Notes under the pieces: generated by a model
Database searches by the model: none
The model's input: only the letters and a program-made list of their open reading frames with translations
What the model was told of the DNA's origin: nothing
Source of the DNA: Acanthochlamys bracteata
Taxonomy: Eukaryota > Streptophyta > Magnoliopsida > Pandanales > Velloziaceae
DNA: 64,000 nucleotides
Reading direction: 5' to 3'
Assembly (NCBI GenBank): GCA_019914995.1
Contig: CM034133.1
Coordinates: forward strand, 8,884,495-8,948,494
Program-made: the position numbers and the translations under genes
Part shown: positions 1 through 13,230 of the stretch, in pieces
Numbering within the stretch: the first letter of the stretch is position 1
Layout: every line of letters starts with the position of its first letter

Positions 1-3000
1 AAGGGTCTTCAAAATGGTGACACGGCTACCAGTGCTATTAAACAGGTTTGGCCATACTTCCAAATCAGACTTTATCACTTTGGCCAATATGCTAGTGGAG
101 ACTTTGATTTTTTCAGCCAAAAAAATATTTCTTTGCTCCTTTTCGTTGGAGGTTTTGTTATACGCCTAAAATATGTTAAGTCTATTGGAAACGTTCTGTG
201 TTTGAAGTGTTTGTCTATGCATGTTACATGATAAAATGCAAGTAGTCACATGGATGGAAGAATTAATCTTCTATTATATGAAATGGCATAATGTCGATTT
301 GCTTTTTACTTTTCTCAGGTTGCCTCTGGGCGTTTTGGTGTTACGCCCACATTTTTAGCCAATGCTGACCAATTGGAAATAAAAATTGCACAAGGTGCAA
401 AACCTGGAGAAGGTGGTCAATTGCCAGGGAAGAAAGTTAGTGCATATATTGCAAGACTCAGAAACTCAAAACCTGGGGTCCCGCTAATATCTCCACCACC
501 TCATCATGATATTTATTCAATTGAGGATCTTGCCCAATTAATTTATGACCTCCATCAGGTAGAAAAACTTCTGCTATAGACATGACAATATGTGCATGAC
601 ATGAATGATACCACCTTTCTGCAATGTGTTCTAGTATTTGCCTGCGTATATATAATATTAAGTACTTTGTTAATAGGTAAATCCCAGGGCAAAGGTCTCT
701 GTCAAACTTGTGGCTGAAGCAGGGATTGGCACTGTAGCTTCTGGTGTTGCTAAAGGCAATGCCGATATCATACAGGTTCTATTTTTTAATTTCTTTTGTT
801 TCCCTCCCGTATTTGCTTTCCTACTAATTGGATGATAACATTGAGACTGCAACTTCATGTATACTTTGATATGGGCTTGATCATTTTAAATAACTAAAAA
901 TTGTCTATGGTGAAAGTGTTTTTGGGAAATGCAATGGAATTATTTTAATCTTAAACTCAACCAGTTCCATAAACATTTGCAGCTTCATTCTAGAATCCTG
1001 CCTCTGTCTGTTGTTTCCTCAGAGTCATTCTTTAGAGGCTTACTGATTCTAGGTTGGCTTGTCGTCTTGAAAGGGAGTCAAATTTAATCTTTGTGCCCTC
1101 TCTAATAAATAAATGATGTAGAATCTCAAGATGGAACTGCTGCATTTACTGTTTTCTTTTCAAGCTCTTATGAGCATTAAGCTTGATTCTTTCACACCAC
1201 CTTCAGTTCATTGGGATGAATGATGATTTAGGAGCTTCCATAGCTTCTAATATCGTGGAAACCTAATGATTCAGTTCTTGTTGCATTTTCTTCTTTTTAC
1301 TTTTTCCTTTTTTGCATTGGAGGAACTAAGCACTATGGGCTAAATATTTCACTAAAAAGTATATATTAATGCAGTATGCCTGACTGTTGGTCGATTTAGA
1401 AATGTATATCAGGAAGCTTTTCAGCAAAACTTTCCAAATATTACTAAAAGCAAGATTTGATCTTTATTTCTTCAAACTTGCGCAAAATGCTAGGTGTTTA
1501 TAATTCCATGCTGTCAATGCATTGAATGATTTCTGTTCTTGCCTCCTGGTTAACTAATGACTAGAACCCAATTTACCAAGCTCTTGTTTGTTCTGACAGC
1601 CTCTTACTAACCATTAGCAGTCATTAGCAGTCAGTGGCTACCGCTTGTCAATGTTGATACTATTAAAAGTGATTGTTCAATCTCTAAAGATAGGGTCTCA
1701 AGAATTGAATGTTGCCAGTGTCTAGTAGTTTGTGAATCTGGTGGTCTTAAGTTTTATTCTTGCTTCCATTAGTAATAATTCTGCCAATGCAAGTGTAAAT
1801 AGTAGAAGCCACCATCTTAGTCCAGTGATTGTATCTTTTCTTAATGATTTTCTAAGTGTGATGCCATTTTCGTATACTCACGCACGTCAAAGTGTATTTA
1901 CAGATCTCTGGACATGATGGCGGAACTGGAGCAAGCCCTATAAGCTCTATTAAGCACGCTGGTGGTCCATGGGAACTTGGGCTAACTGAAACACATCAGG
2001 TTTTGCCTTATTTTAGTGGAGAACAACCCTTTAATAAAAAGTACCTTCATCTTTAAGCCCTTTCATTGAATTGGCTATCTTTGTCTGCAGACACTTATTC
2101 AAAATGGTTTGAGGGAAAGGGTTAACCTTAGAGTTGATGGTGGATTCAAAAGTGGTGTTGATGTACTGATGGCTGCAGCCATGGGAGCTGATGAATATGG
2201 TTTTGGGTCTGTGGCCATGATAGCAACTGGATGTGTCATGGCACGCATTTGCCACACTAATAATTGCCCAGTTGGTGTAGCTAGTCAGGTACTGGAAGAA
2301 GAGTCTGTGATTATTTTCTCTCATTTTAAATTGTTCTGATGTTTACTCCATGGTGCACAGAGAGAAGAGTTACGTGCCCGTTTTCCAGGTGTTCCAGGAG
2401 ATTTGGTTAACTACTTCTTGTATGTTGCTGAAGAGGTCATAATCTTAACGGCATCCTAAATTCTAGAAGTTACAATAATATGCGTTTTTATCACTATTCT
2501 CATGGAACCCTAATGGGATTTAGCGCCTTTCGCTGATCCATACAGGTTAGAGGCATACTGGCTCAACTAGGTTATGAGAAGATGGATGATATAATTGGAC
2601 GAACAGACTTATTGAGAACGAGACACATTTCCCTGATGAAGACACAGCACCTTGATCTAAGTTACATCTTATCAGTAAGATATACTCTGCGCTGACCACT
2701 TCATAATCTAAGTTGCTTTTTATAGCATTACGTTGATGTTCTCTTATGTGTTTGATTTCAGAGTGTAGGTATGCCTAAATGGACTAGCACCCAAATTCGA
2801 AACCAGGATGTTCACACCAATGGCCCAGTTCTAGATGATGTCTTACTTTCTGATCCTGAGGTAACTTCTACTATGGCTTTCTTCTTGTTCTTTAGAAAAT
2901 TCGTTTTGACTGCATGATTATACGGGTTATGGATTGTCCAATCTTTGTTAGCAGGGTTTGGTTAAAATGTTTTCTTCTTTGTCGTTTTCTTACTAGCAGA

Positions 3001-4598
3001 AGTATTTCTGTTCCCTGTGTGCTTGATTATTATCTTGTATAAGAATAACTGCTCACTGTATGTATTGCTTCTCTTCAACTACTGCTACTGCAGTCAGGCT
3101 TTTAAGTTTTCTACTCTCTTCTCTTTGTACCTATGGACTTGTAATAGCATATACCTTAGTTCTTTCAAGAAATGGACTTGTTACACTTCCTAATTCCTGG
3201 GTTTTCACAGATTTCTGATGCTATTGAGCATGAAAAAGTGGTGAACAAATCTGTAGAAGTTTATAACATAGACCGTGCTGTCTGTGGTCGCATAGCTGGA
3301 GTCATTGCCAAGAAATATGGGGATACAGGTTTTGCTGGACAGCTTAATATTACGTAAGTTCTGAAGTAGGCTGGTTGCAGATTATTTCTTGAATTCCTTT
3401 TGCACAAAGAGCTTGTTTACCAACCCACAAAATTTATTTTTTATTAAATATATTGAATTTTATTTTTTAAACTCACTTTTAAAAAAGCGAGTTTGCCTCA
3501 AGGTAAACACGCCCAAACTGACAATACACAATGCAATTCCTCTAGATTTAATGGAAGTGCTGGACAATCCTTTGGCTGTTTCCTCACTCCAGGAATGAAT
3601 ATTCGACTCGTTGGAGAGGCCAATGATTATGTTGGAAAGGTATGCAAGTTTTTCTCACGCTGACTGGCTTCTGTTGAAGAAACTTACGTTGTCCTTCTCC
3701 AGGGTATGGCTGGTGGAGAGCTAGTAGTAACTCCTGTAGAAAAAACCGGATTTTGCCCGGAAGATGCTGCTATAGTAGGAAACACTTGTTTATATGGTGC
3801 AACTGGTGGTCAGATCTTTGTGAGAGGTAAAGCGGGAGAAAGATTTGCTGTGAGAAATTCACTTGCTGAAGCAGTGGTTGAGGGTACTGGAGATCACTGT
3901 TGCGAATATATGACTGGTGGTTGCGTTGTTGTGCTTGGAAAGTGTGTACATTTAACCCATATACTGCCAAACAACTGTCTATATGTGATCAATTGAATGC
4001 TTACTTGGATTTACATGTTGTAACAGAGTGGGACGGAATGTTGCTGCTGGTATGACTGGTGGCTTGTCGTATATCCTTGATGAGGATGACACACTTATTC
4101 CAAAGGTTCGCGCTATCATTCTACCCTTTTGTTACTTTCTGCTTGGGTTTGTTTTATCAAAACAACTAGTTGATATTATCTTTTGAAGCATATTTCTGTT
4201 ACATTCCATGAATGACTTCGTGCAAGGAATCAAAAGAATCTGCCTTGACTGTCTTATATGTAACAGATTAATAAGGAAATTGTGAAAATCCAGAGAGTGA
4301 ATGCTTCAGCTGGCCAGATGCAGCTAAAGAGCTTGATTGAAGCCCATGTTGTAAGAAATCAACTGATTACATGGTTTATCCCAGTGATTGTTCTGCCTTT
4401 TTTCTTTATAAAATAATTGTCAATGTGGATCTTTCGTAGGAAAAAACTGGAAGCACCAAAGGTGCTATTATATTGCAAGAGTGGGAAGCATACCTACCTT
4501 TGTTTTGGCAGCTGGTGCCACCTAGTGAAGAAGACACTCCAGAGGCATGCACAGACTTCTCCAAAGTAACAGCTGCCAAGGCATTGCAGTCTGCATAA
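1..4598 (+). CDS. GLU1: Ferredoxin-dependent glutamate synthase (Fd-GOGAT), 3' part
   Basis: C-terminal 592 residues of plastid Fd-GOGAT, which makes two glutamates from glutamine and 2-oxoglutarate using reduced ferredoxin. The 5' part lies outside the window. Exons read: 1-45, 319-558, 677-775, 1904-1999, 2091-2288, 2361-2435, 2546-2674, 2762-2860, 3211-3353, 3546-3639, 3703-3941, 4027-4105, 4267-4350, 4440-4598. All have GT..AG borders and phases are consistent. The FMN-barrel section has [20 protein letters not shown] and [11 protein letters not shown]. The 3Fe-4S cysteines fit C-x5-C-x4-C in [15 protein letters not shown] (exon 5). The GXGXG-type C-terminal beta-helix has [11 protein letters not shown] and [20 protein letters not shown]. 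The reading frame stops right after this domain (LQSA, stop at 4596-4598), without the extra NADH-binding domain of NADH-GOGAT, so the ferredoxin form is the better call. No breaks were seen in the visible part. Confidence 0.95.
3430..3522. repeat. Intronic fragment of an AT-rich repeat (family B)
   Basis: Within the Fd-GOGAT intron 3354-3545. The stretch ending AAACTCACTTTTAAAAAAGC, then GAGTTTGCCTCAAGGTAAAC, resembles the ends of repeats elsewhere in the window (near 18560-18780, 19836-20000, 28320-28432, 33615-33825). The left border is unclear. It ends only about 25 bases before the exon acceptor at 3544-3545. Confidence 0.4.
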
Positions 4599-7500
4599 AA
4601 TGATACCAAGGGTGGTTTTGTTTGTAAGTTCCAATCGCAGGAGAGCAAATTCCTTGTTTCATCTACAAAACATGCTCTGGAGGAGTAATTGATTTTTGCT
4701 CGCAAGGATCCCCCAAACTGTGAAAATACTGGAAACGCACAAAATGAGCCTCTTCAGGTCTCAAGCGCCTGTAACAATCTGGGATCTACTGCTGCTTGCT
4801 GGGAGAACATTAACCAAATTATAAAGTGATCATGAAGGAGGATCGCTCAGGCTCCCAGCAGAGAGCGTTACCTTTGTACAGGTTTTCGAAGTGTTTATAG
4901 AAAGCGCGGTTTATTTGTTTTGTTTTTTTCCTCGTAAGTGCTCTATGTAATTACTGTTTCTTGTATAATCATTGTATTTAATAGGAAAAAATATGCACAA
5001 GTTGAATTTTGCATCGTTCATAAGAAACTGAGAATTATAAACTCATCAATTTTCTTTGCCATTTTTTTCCGATATCGCAAAACCGGCCTATGTATATATA
5101 AACACAGACGGTTTTTAATTGCAATTTGTCTCATGTAGTGAACGTTAGTTTCTAGTTAGCTCTACCTAATACATAATTCGGCATTTGTTTTGAATTTGAT
5201 GAGGTACAAAATTTCTTTCTGGACAACGTGCCCCTTGCATTCTTTATTTGTTTTATACTAATTTTTACGTTAAATAATATATTATATTATTAATGTAGTT
5301 GGATATTATTAAGACGTCGTGTTTCGAGAAGAACATATTTTTTCTTATTAAAGAAGTTATCGAGAAAAATAACGTTGGTTGCTTGTTTTTGGGGCGTGTT
5401 TTAAACGCCCGATAATTTCACATCAGATTTTGAGTTCTTAAAATTTATATATAGCAATTACACAATAAATTCAAAATTTCACTTTTACGTATAAAAATTT
5501 AATTTTAATTTTTTTATTTATATATTTTTTAATATAATTATATTTTTTAATTTTTAATATATTTTCAAAATTAATTAAACTATAAATACTGAATTTTACT
5601 TTCATTTTATTTTTTAAAAAATTATATATTTTATTTTTTTTTTTACGAAATTCAGTTAAGATCATTTAAAATACGTTTTTGCAGAAATCAGAAGGTATTT
5701 TTCTTTTTAAAACTTTCTTTGTCTTCTACATTAGGGTATTGAATTTGAGTGGATTGCGTTGGGCTCGAGGAAAACTGCAGAATATGCTAGTTTGGTGAGC
5801 CCGAAACAGATCGACCAATTGGGTCGGACACGATTGTGCGTTGATTTTCACGGACAAACCAACCATAGACTAGTGTGATTATTTTTTTGAAAAATTTTTT
5901 ATTATATCATCCTATCGAATTCATTTAACCTACTAGTTTTTAATAAGCTATTTCGAGAGGTTGCGTATCGAACTATTTCTTTTTTTCTGTAAGTATAAGG
6001 TTGTTAGTGAAAGTTTCTTTGTTGCTTTGTATTTTTCTTTCGTGGAACAAGCACGTTCGAGAACTCGACTGTCGCTAAAAAAGTTCCTGGCAATTTAGGG
6101 ACCAATTTTCACTTCAATTATTTCTTTATTAGTGTCACTATCCATTGGATTCCCCAGTTTAAGATTTTTCTTTTGGGAAGATAAACTGAAGTTCTAAAGA
6201 AACGCTTGCCTAACTCCTATCCCTTTCCATAGATTTTCCAACCCATAATGCTTTCATAAAAAAAACACACACGTTGCCAAATGTCCATTTGTATCAATTT
6301 TGGGGAACTTATTTTCTTCCATGAAAAGTTTATATAAAATTAACTTTTAAATACAACTAATATTACAAACTATTTTTAATATTTTAGTTACAATTAAAAT
6401 TCACTTATTTTAAGTTTTTAAATTTATATTTTAAAAAACTTACTTTATCACAACTGATATATACACTATGTTATGATTTAAGCACCATTTGTATTAAATT
6501 TTATATAACTTTAATATTTTATTAATATTTTAAAATAATTTTTATAATATTATATAAATTTTATTTAAAATATGTTAATAAATTATTTTTTAAGTCAAAA
6601 AATAAAATTTATTTTTCTTTTCATTCTATAAAAAATCTATTTTATATCTACTTTCAAAATTTTCAATTATTTGATAATGGACGTTTGTGGGATGCACATG
6701 TTTATTGTTGATTCATATGCCGCTATCTTCTAAATTGTCCACTCGCCGGCGGCGTTTGCGAATCTGTTTAATTTTCTAAATTAAAATTCACTTTTAATTT
6801 TGTAATAATTTTTTAATCATTATATATTATTTGTTACTATTTAAATTAAAATAATAAAATTTAGTTATTAAAATATAGTAAAAATATTTTTCTATTTTAA
6901 AAAATAAATTTTAGAAAGGATTCCCAAAAGTTGTATGGTGGCGAAAATGAGCAAATCATCTTCAAAGGTTCTACGGCGTGCAAAAATGAGATTCCGATGT
7001 TCTGCGGATTTTGCGTCCTAGACTTTCAAACAGTTGATAGAGCACATGAAGAAAGAGGACCGCCGAATGACGTCATTTTCTTTTTATAAAAAAATAATTT
7101 TTTAAACAAATATGGCATTCTCGTGATTTATTTAGAAAGTGTTTTAATTATATAAAGTAAATTTTTAAAATAAATTTTGATAAATTTGATAAAGTTGTGT
7201 GTTTTTTTTTTTGCTAAGAGTGTGATTACTTTGAAGTAACCTCATTTTTTCATAAGGAAATTTAAAAATAAAATTAAAAATTAAAAATATTTAATAAAAA
7301 AATAATTGCTATATTATTTTATATTATAAGTGAATTTTAAAATTATATTTTAAAAAATAGTTTTTTATAAAAATAATTTATTTTAATTTGTAATTTCTTT
7401 TGTAGTAAAAGTGAATTTGAAAAAAAAGAATTTAAAATAATTGGTAAACAAGTCCTAAGTAAATGAGTTACTATAATCAATATTATCACAAAAATACATT

Positions 7501-7716
7501 TAATTTTTTTATTTTCTTAAAAAATAAAAGAAACTTATATTCTTTTATAAAAACAAATTATAGTAATTTTTAATATTTATTATATAATTAAAAGTAAGAC
7601 GAAAATAATTTGTAATAGAGAGAAAAGAAAAGAATAAGTGAAACTAAAAGTTTGAATGGTTATATCAGCTGAGTAGCTAAATCAGCCAGTTGATTAATTT
7701 ATGTATATTGATTTAA

Positions 7717-7962
7717 ATAAATTTGAAATTATTTATAAAATAGAGTTTTTATAATATAAAATATTTTTATTTTTTTAAAATAAATTTTACTTTTTTATTT
7801 TTTTAAAAAATAAAATTATATAATAAAAAAATTTAACTATGTAAAATTTTTTTATACTTTTCAAATTTAAAAATAAAATTTTTATATATTTTTAAATATA
7901 TATTAAAAATATAAAATATAAAATTAAAAAATTATTTTTCGAATAAGTAATGCTAAACGGAG
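7717..7962 (+). mobile_element. Family A MITE copy, decayed
   Basis: Follows the internal order of family A: TTTATAAAATAGAG near the left end, a TATTTTTATTTTTTTAAAA block, TATATAATAAAAAAATTT, and a right end AAGTAATGCTAAACGGAGCG. The ends are eroded and no clear target duplication is left. Confidence 0.45.
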
Positions 7963-8002
7963 CGTAGGGCATCCCATAGTGATGAAGGGCAACATAAGTT
8001 GC

Positions 8003-8006
<4 letters not shown>

Positions 8007-8056
<50 letters not shown>
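8007..8056. repeat. AAT trinucleotide microsatellite
   Basis: About 50 bases of uninterrupted TAA/ATA repeats, roughly 16 units. On the minus strand it gives a spurious poly-leucine open frame. Confidence 0.9.
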
Positions 8057-9507
8057 TGCATCATTATAAAATATATCAAAGTTTTGTTAGAGATATGATT
8101 TTTATATGGATATATAAGCAAAGCATGTTACTACTTTGCTTAGCTTTGAACTTAAGATATCCCTACATTATCCACACACATGCACTTGTTCTTTGCCTTA
8201 GAGAATTAAAAAGAAATCTTGCTTAGTTTAATTGAAACTTAACTTTGTTATAAAAATTTTAGTATTAAATTTATTTTTAATTAGAATCAAATATAATGTT
8301 AATTTTAATTTTACTTTCAACATTTATTCTTTTAACTTAAAAATAATAATTAATATTATTTATTTTATTATGTACAATTTTATTTATATTTTTATATTTT
8401 AAAATAATACTATAAGAACTTTTAAATGTTAATTGTAAAATGGGTACTTAACTTATTTATATAAATAATATAATAAAATATACCCTCACACTTTGGTTAC
8501 TCAACTTATTTATCTTGATTCTAAGGAGACATCTGAATGTGTTTAAAATAAAATTATTTTAAAAAATTATTTTGAAATTCTTTAAAAACTAAAATTTGGT
8601 TTTTTTACTTTAAAAATTAATAAAAAAGTATATTAATAAAGTTTATATACTTATCTATAGTTTTTAATTCAAAAGAATTAAAATATTATAAAAAAATATA
8701 AATAAATCTATCTAAGTCATCTGCAAAATATAATTTACAATACCCGTCTCACAAATGTCTCAAAACAAAATAATTTGTAAAAGAAGTAAAAGACAAAACA
8801 AGTGGGGTCCAACAAGACTTCTGAGCACTCACTGAACTGTGCAACTCTTCTTCCATTATTTAATCCAGTACGCATAGCGGAATCAACGGAGCTTAAACAA
8901 ATCAATCTGTATAAAATAAATTTAAAATTCTGAATCATAATTTTTAATTAATTATATAATAAATTATTATTTAGTTAATTTTAAATTTTAAGTGCGTATT
9001 TTAAAAATTTTGAATTTTTTTTCTCATCAAAATTAAAATTCTAAATTTATTTGTAAAAAATTAAAAACTTCAATTTTATATAGAAAATTTTAGTTCAAAT
9101 TTTTTTATTTTTAATTAATTTAAAAAATTTTATATTGTATTTCTTTACGAATATTTAAATATATTATAAATATTAAAAAATTAACAGCAAGCAAATATTT
9201 TTCAGAAGGATCTGACAATAAAGTTTTATCTTTTATAACTATTTTCCTTTTAAAGGATAAGTTGAAAAGGGATATTATTTAATAATAAATAACTAAAGTA
9301 ATGTCTGAAAATATTTATAAAATATCAAAATTTACTAATCTGATTAAAATAAAATAATTTTATTATACAAAATTTTATATTTTTTAAATTTTATAAAATA
9401 TCATAAATATTTATTAAAATTAAAATTAAAATAAAATAAAATTGAAAATCAATTTGAAGAACCACGTAATATAAACAGAAACAACAACAGAGTGAAAGAG
9501 AGACTTC

Positions 9508-9515
9508 TATAAAAA
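9508..9515 (+). promoter_or_regulatory. Possible TATA box of the LRP1-like gene
   Basis: TATAAAAA follows a stretch of transposon-like AT DNA. It precedes a leader-like region with CTT runs (about 9664-9680) and CAG runs (about 9690-9706), typical of plant 5' UTRs. The coding start chosen is 880 bases downstream, so a long leader or an unseen first exon is implied. Confidence 0.3.
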
Positions 9516-10391
9516 GAAAAAGGAAAAAAAGAAATAGAATGAATGAATCACCACTAGGTCTGCAGCCAACAACAGTAGCCTGCTATGAAAAGCTATAACC
9601 CAAAAAAACTGATACTCTAAAAATTTCACTTCCACTTCTCTCTACTACTTCAACTGCTTTGGTTCTTCTTCTTCTTCTTCAACCCAACAGCAGCAGCAGC
9701 AGCAAGAGCAGAAGCTTGCCAGTGATGGTGTTAAAGACAGCTTTCATTCCTTCATTCTTGTTTCAGTAACATCCAACAACTTAAAAGATTGCCAACAAAA
9801 CAAGTCATCTTATTAGGTTTTTTTTCTTTTAAAAAAACTTTCTTTTCAGAATCTCTTTGGTGAAAAAAAAAGTCCCATGTTTTTTTCTCTCTCTTAATAA
9901 TTAGAAAAAGAAAACACAAAGCATCATAATCACGGACATCTTTGAGAAAATCCTGCAAACTAAATTTTTTCTATCTTCGTATTTAAGAGAAGGGGAAGGT
10001 ATATATATCTCTAGATAGCTAGCTAGGTCCCGTCCTATATAAGCTACTAGGTATAGGCTTAGCTAGGGTGGTGCTAATATTGTTAGTAGTGCTAGAGGTA
10101 GCTGCTTGCTCCTGCTGTTGTCTGGAGCTGATCTTAAAGAAAGCCGTTGTGGCTTCTGGTCGCCGGTTTCCGTCCGACACCGGTGCCTTTGCCGACTGGG
10201 TGGCTTCTTCAGCCACCGGCGGCCGTGGCAATGATCTCTGTTTAGGTTTCAATGCCGGATCAGGCAGCAGTACTGCAGGATCAGGAGGTCATGGTGCCCG
10301 AAGTGGTAGTGGTGGTGTTGGTTCTTCGTCATCGAGACAACAACAAGCGGCGGCGGCGGCGGCGGCGATCAATTATGGAATTGCTGCGGAT

Positions 10392-11497
10392 ATGGGCATG
10401 GTTGGTCTCCGGGGGGACGTATTCGTTGTGGCGCCTGCCGCCTCATTTCATCACCACCACCATCACCATGGTCATACCCATGACCAGATCTTGCCTTCTT
10501 CATCTGACCATCCGCTAATTCCGTTGCTTTCTGCTGCCCCAACGATGACCCTTACCGACCATCCTAACGATGTCCGTCTTAAAACCGCCTCCGGAATCCA
10601 TGTTTGGCAGCAGCAGCAGAATCAATCAGTACCTTCAACATCTACTCCTAATAATCCCGGTACCAATTTATCGTACTTGAAAAAAACCCTACCTGTACTT
10701 GACACCGGAGGATTGCTCGCTTGTGGAAGCATGACTTGTCAGGATTGCGGTAACCAAGCGAAGAAAGACTGCAGCCACCGGCGCTGTCGTTCTTGTTGTA
10801 AGTCTCGGGGATTCGAGTGTTCGACGCACGTTAAAAGCACTTGGGTCCCCGCTGCTCGCCGTCGAGAACGGCTGCTTGCTGCCGTTGCTGGATCTTCGAC
10901 ATCCACATCTGGTACCAAGAAGCCGAGATTAATTTCATCAACTAACACTACTGCTTCACATACCTCTACGTCCAACACGAGCTTGGATACAAGCTCGAGC
11001 CAGCAAGGTATCAAAATCAATCCATGTTATAACCAATATCGAAACTTTTCTCTTACAAATTTGAAACATGTTGTACATATGCTGTCTGTGTGTTTTGCTT
11101 AGATGTAAGCTTCAGGGAGAACTTACCGGGACACGTCCGTGCTCCGGCGGTGTTCAAGTGTGTTCGAGTAACATCCATTGATGATGGCGGCGAAGACGCG
11201 TATGCGTACCAAGCAATGGTTAGGATCAACGGACATGTTTTCAAAGGGTTTCTGTATGATCAAGGCATCGATGAGAGTGCTAGCACTGAAGCTGATAACA
11301 ACAACAACAGTGGTTCTAATAACATTTTGAACATTTCTGAGCTACACTTGGGTGGCGGTAGTAGTGGATGCTGCAGCAGTCGTCATGTCGATGTTTTCGC
11401 CGGCGGCGGCGGCGGCGGTTTTAGTGGTACTGGACTGCTTGGAGGAGGAGGTACCGGCGGAGGAGGAGCAACAGGTTATGGTAACCCAATAAATTGA
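10392..11497 (+). CDS. LRP1: LRP1-like SHI/STY (SRS) family transcription factor
   Basis: A plant-specific zinc-finger transcription factor related to LATERAL ROOT PRIMORDIUM 1; SHI-family members promote auxin synthesis and organ development. Two exons, 10392-11007 and 11103-11497, joined in phase through a GAT codon, give 336 residues. The N-terminus [16 protein letters not shown] matches the LRP1 branch, followed by a His tract. The RING-like finger begins [20 protein letters not shown] and fits C-x2-C-x7-C-x4-C-x2-C2-x6-C. A basic stretch and HTSTSNT follow. Exon 2 carries the family IGGH-type motif as [15 protein letters not shown], here with Asn in place of the first Gly, and ends in a Gly-rich tail. 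The frame stays open upstream to 10023 with Gly/Ser/Ala-rich, coding-like sequence but no ATG, so the true start may be an upstream exon. The start given is the first in-frame ATG. Confidence 0.88.
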
Positions 11498-11935
11498 AAC
11501 CATTTGATTATATGATGTTAATTCATGTTTAATTACTTACATTAATCATTAATTATAATAATCCATCTGTTATTATTATTATTATCATTCTCTATCCCAA
11601 TGTTGTGAATTCTTTGAACAATTATTTCTTGTATCAAATTGCATGATATGAACTTCTTAGTTATTACAATTTCCTCTTTTTTATTTGAAAACATAAGAGA
11701 TGGGAAGAAAAAGAAAAAGAAAAGACCAATGATCTAAAGACAAGACTCTTAACTGTTCTTTGAGGTGACGATTCTTTACTTTTAAAATCTTTCATAATGT
11801 TATTCTCTTTTTTGATAATTTTTCCTGCAAATTTTATTCCTTTAGTTTCTTTTTTTGGGTTAGGGTGCAAAAGAAAGAGTGTTATTATGCACTAGGGCTA
11901 TATAGCTATGTTATCGTCTATGCTATGGCTTTTAA

Positions 11936-12194
11936 GGGGCGTTTGGGATTGCTTATGAAATAAAATTTTTGTGAAATGAAAGATATTTTTATCTTTTTTA
12001 AAAAACGAGTTTTATTTTTTTTATTTCTAAAAAAATAATAAAAATATGCAATAAAAAGATCTCACTCTGTAGAATTTTTTTACATTTTTTAAATTTTTAA
12101 ATAAATTTTTTATATATTTATAAAATATATATTGAAAAACGTAAAATGGAGAATTGAAAAGTTGGATTGGGAGAAAGCAAAGCCGAACACCCTC
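11936..12194 (+). mobile_element. Tourist-like MITE, family A, with TAA target duplication
   Basis: 259 bp. Left end GGGGCGTTTGGGATTGCTTA. The right end, read inverted, is GAGGGTGTTCGGCTTTGCTT, giving an imperfect terminal inverted repeat of about 20 bases. Flanked by TAA at 11933-11935 and 12195-12197. GGG-type inverted repeats plus a TAA duplication fit PIF/Harbinger (Tourist) MITEs. No coding capacity. This is the best-preserved intergenic reference copy of family A. Confidence 0.8.
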
Positions 12195-12936
12195 TAATTC
12201 GTGCATCCCATAGCCCACTGTTCTTGGCCATTCTGGTTCAAACTTATGAGCACAGAGAAGAAGTTAAAAAAATAACATTTTATTATGTAAAAAATTTATT
12301 AAAATATTATAAAAAATATAAATAAAATTGAAATTAAATAGAGCTGAAAAAAAACTTTCAAATATCTATATAGTTTTATGACTTTAAGGTTCATTCTTGA
12401 TGTACAAGCACCTGTTGTCTTTGTGTTTGCTTTCAAAGTGTGTTATATTTTCAAAGGGTGTTAGGTTTATGTAGAAGAGCATGAGGCTTGGAACTTGAAG
12501 CTGATTGACACTTTTCTATAGAAAAATCAATTACACACATTTTTGTTTGTACCTTGAATTCTTAATTAATCTTATCTTTGAACTTTGAAGTAGTCATGTA
12601 TGTTTTATTATGAATCTTATCTTAGTTTTAGCTTCTGCTTTACTCTTACTCTTTTGGCATGAGTGAGATATGTAATTCAAAACATTCTAATTCTGTCAGT
12701 TCTTTTTATTATTATTTTTTTCACTACATATATGTCAGTATTCCTTATCAACCCCAGTTACCTGAGTTAGAGTAGCTGATTTCCCTTAAACTCTTTAATT
12801 TAATCCCTAGAAAAGCGGTAACTTGAATAGTCTAAAACAGAAGGGCTTGTTTGCTCCACCGTAAGTGATCTGAAAGTGATTTTAAAAAAATATTTTAGGA
12901 TGACTTTTTATATTTACTTTTATAAATTTGTTCTTA

Positions 12937-13230
12937 CAAAGGCATGTTTTGATTCAAATGCACACGAGTTTTGCGAAAGTGAAAAATAGAAAATAGAGTT
13001 TCTTAAAAAATGAATTGGAAGTGGAGCCGGTTTTTTTATTTCAATTGTTTGTTGAAGTGAGTAGGAAGTGAAGTTTCGCTTTTGTTTTTTTGAAATGGAT
13101 TGAAAGTGAGGTATAGTAATTTTGAAGTGTAGTTTTTGAGTTCAATTTATGTTTGAAACATCTGAAACTACCCGGAACTTTAATTTTGACGGGAGAAACT
13201 AGAGTTCTAAGCATTTGAAGCGCACACAAA
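12937..13230 (-). repeat. Family C-like MITE remnant
   Basis: GCATGTTTTGATTCAAATGC on the left and TTCTAAGCATTTGAAGCGCA on the right form weak inverted ends. The internal GAACTTTAATTTTGACGGGA resembles 59795-59815 in the family C copy at 59616-59849. The borders are approximate. Confidence 0.35.

Larger units (their letters stand above)
4599..9507. other. Intergenic, AT-rich, repeat-laden; no gene seen
   Basis: After the Fd-GOGAT stop there is a plausible 3' UTR to about 5150. Beyond that the DNA is mostly A/T with short non-coding open frames. Moderately complex single-copy-looking islands lie at 5690-6250, 6650-6770 and 6900-7080. The rest resembles transposon-derived sequence of families A, B and C described here, including an A copy near 7717-7962 and a long AAT tract. 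I see no coding region. Confidence 0.6.

Noticed and set aside
7924-8121. Poly-leucine protein on the minus strand
   Set aside because: It is only the translation of the AAT microsatellite.
10068-10391. 344-residue frame starting at 10068 taken as the LRP1 protein start
   Set aside because: The first codon is GTG, not ATG; the upstream part is reported as an open question instead.
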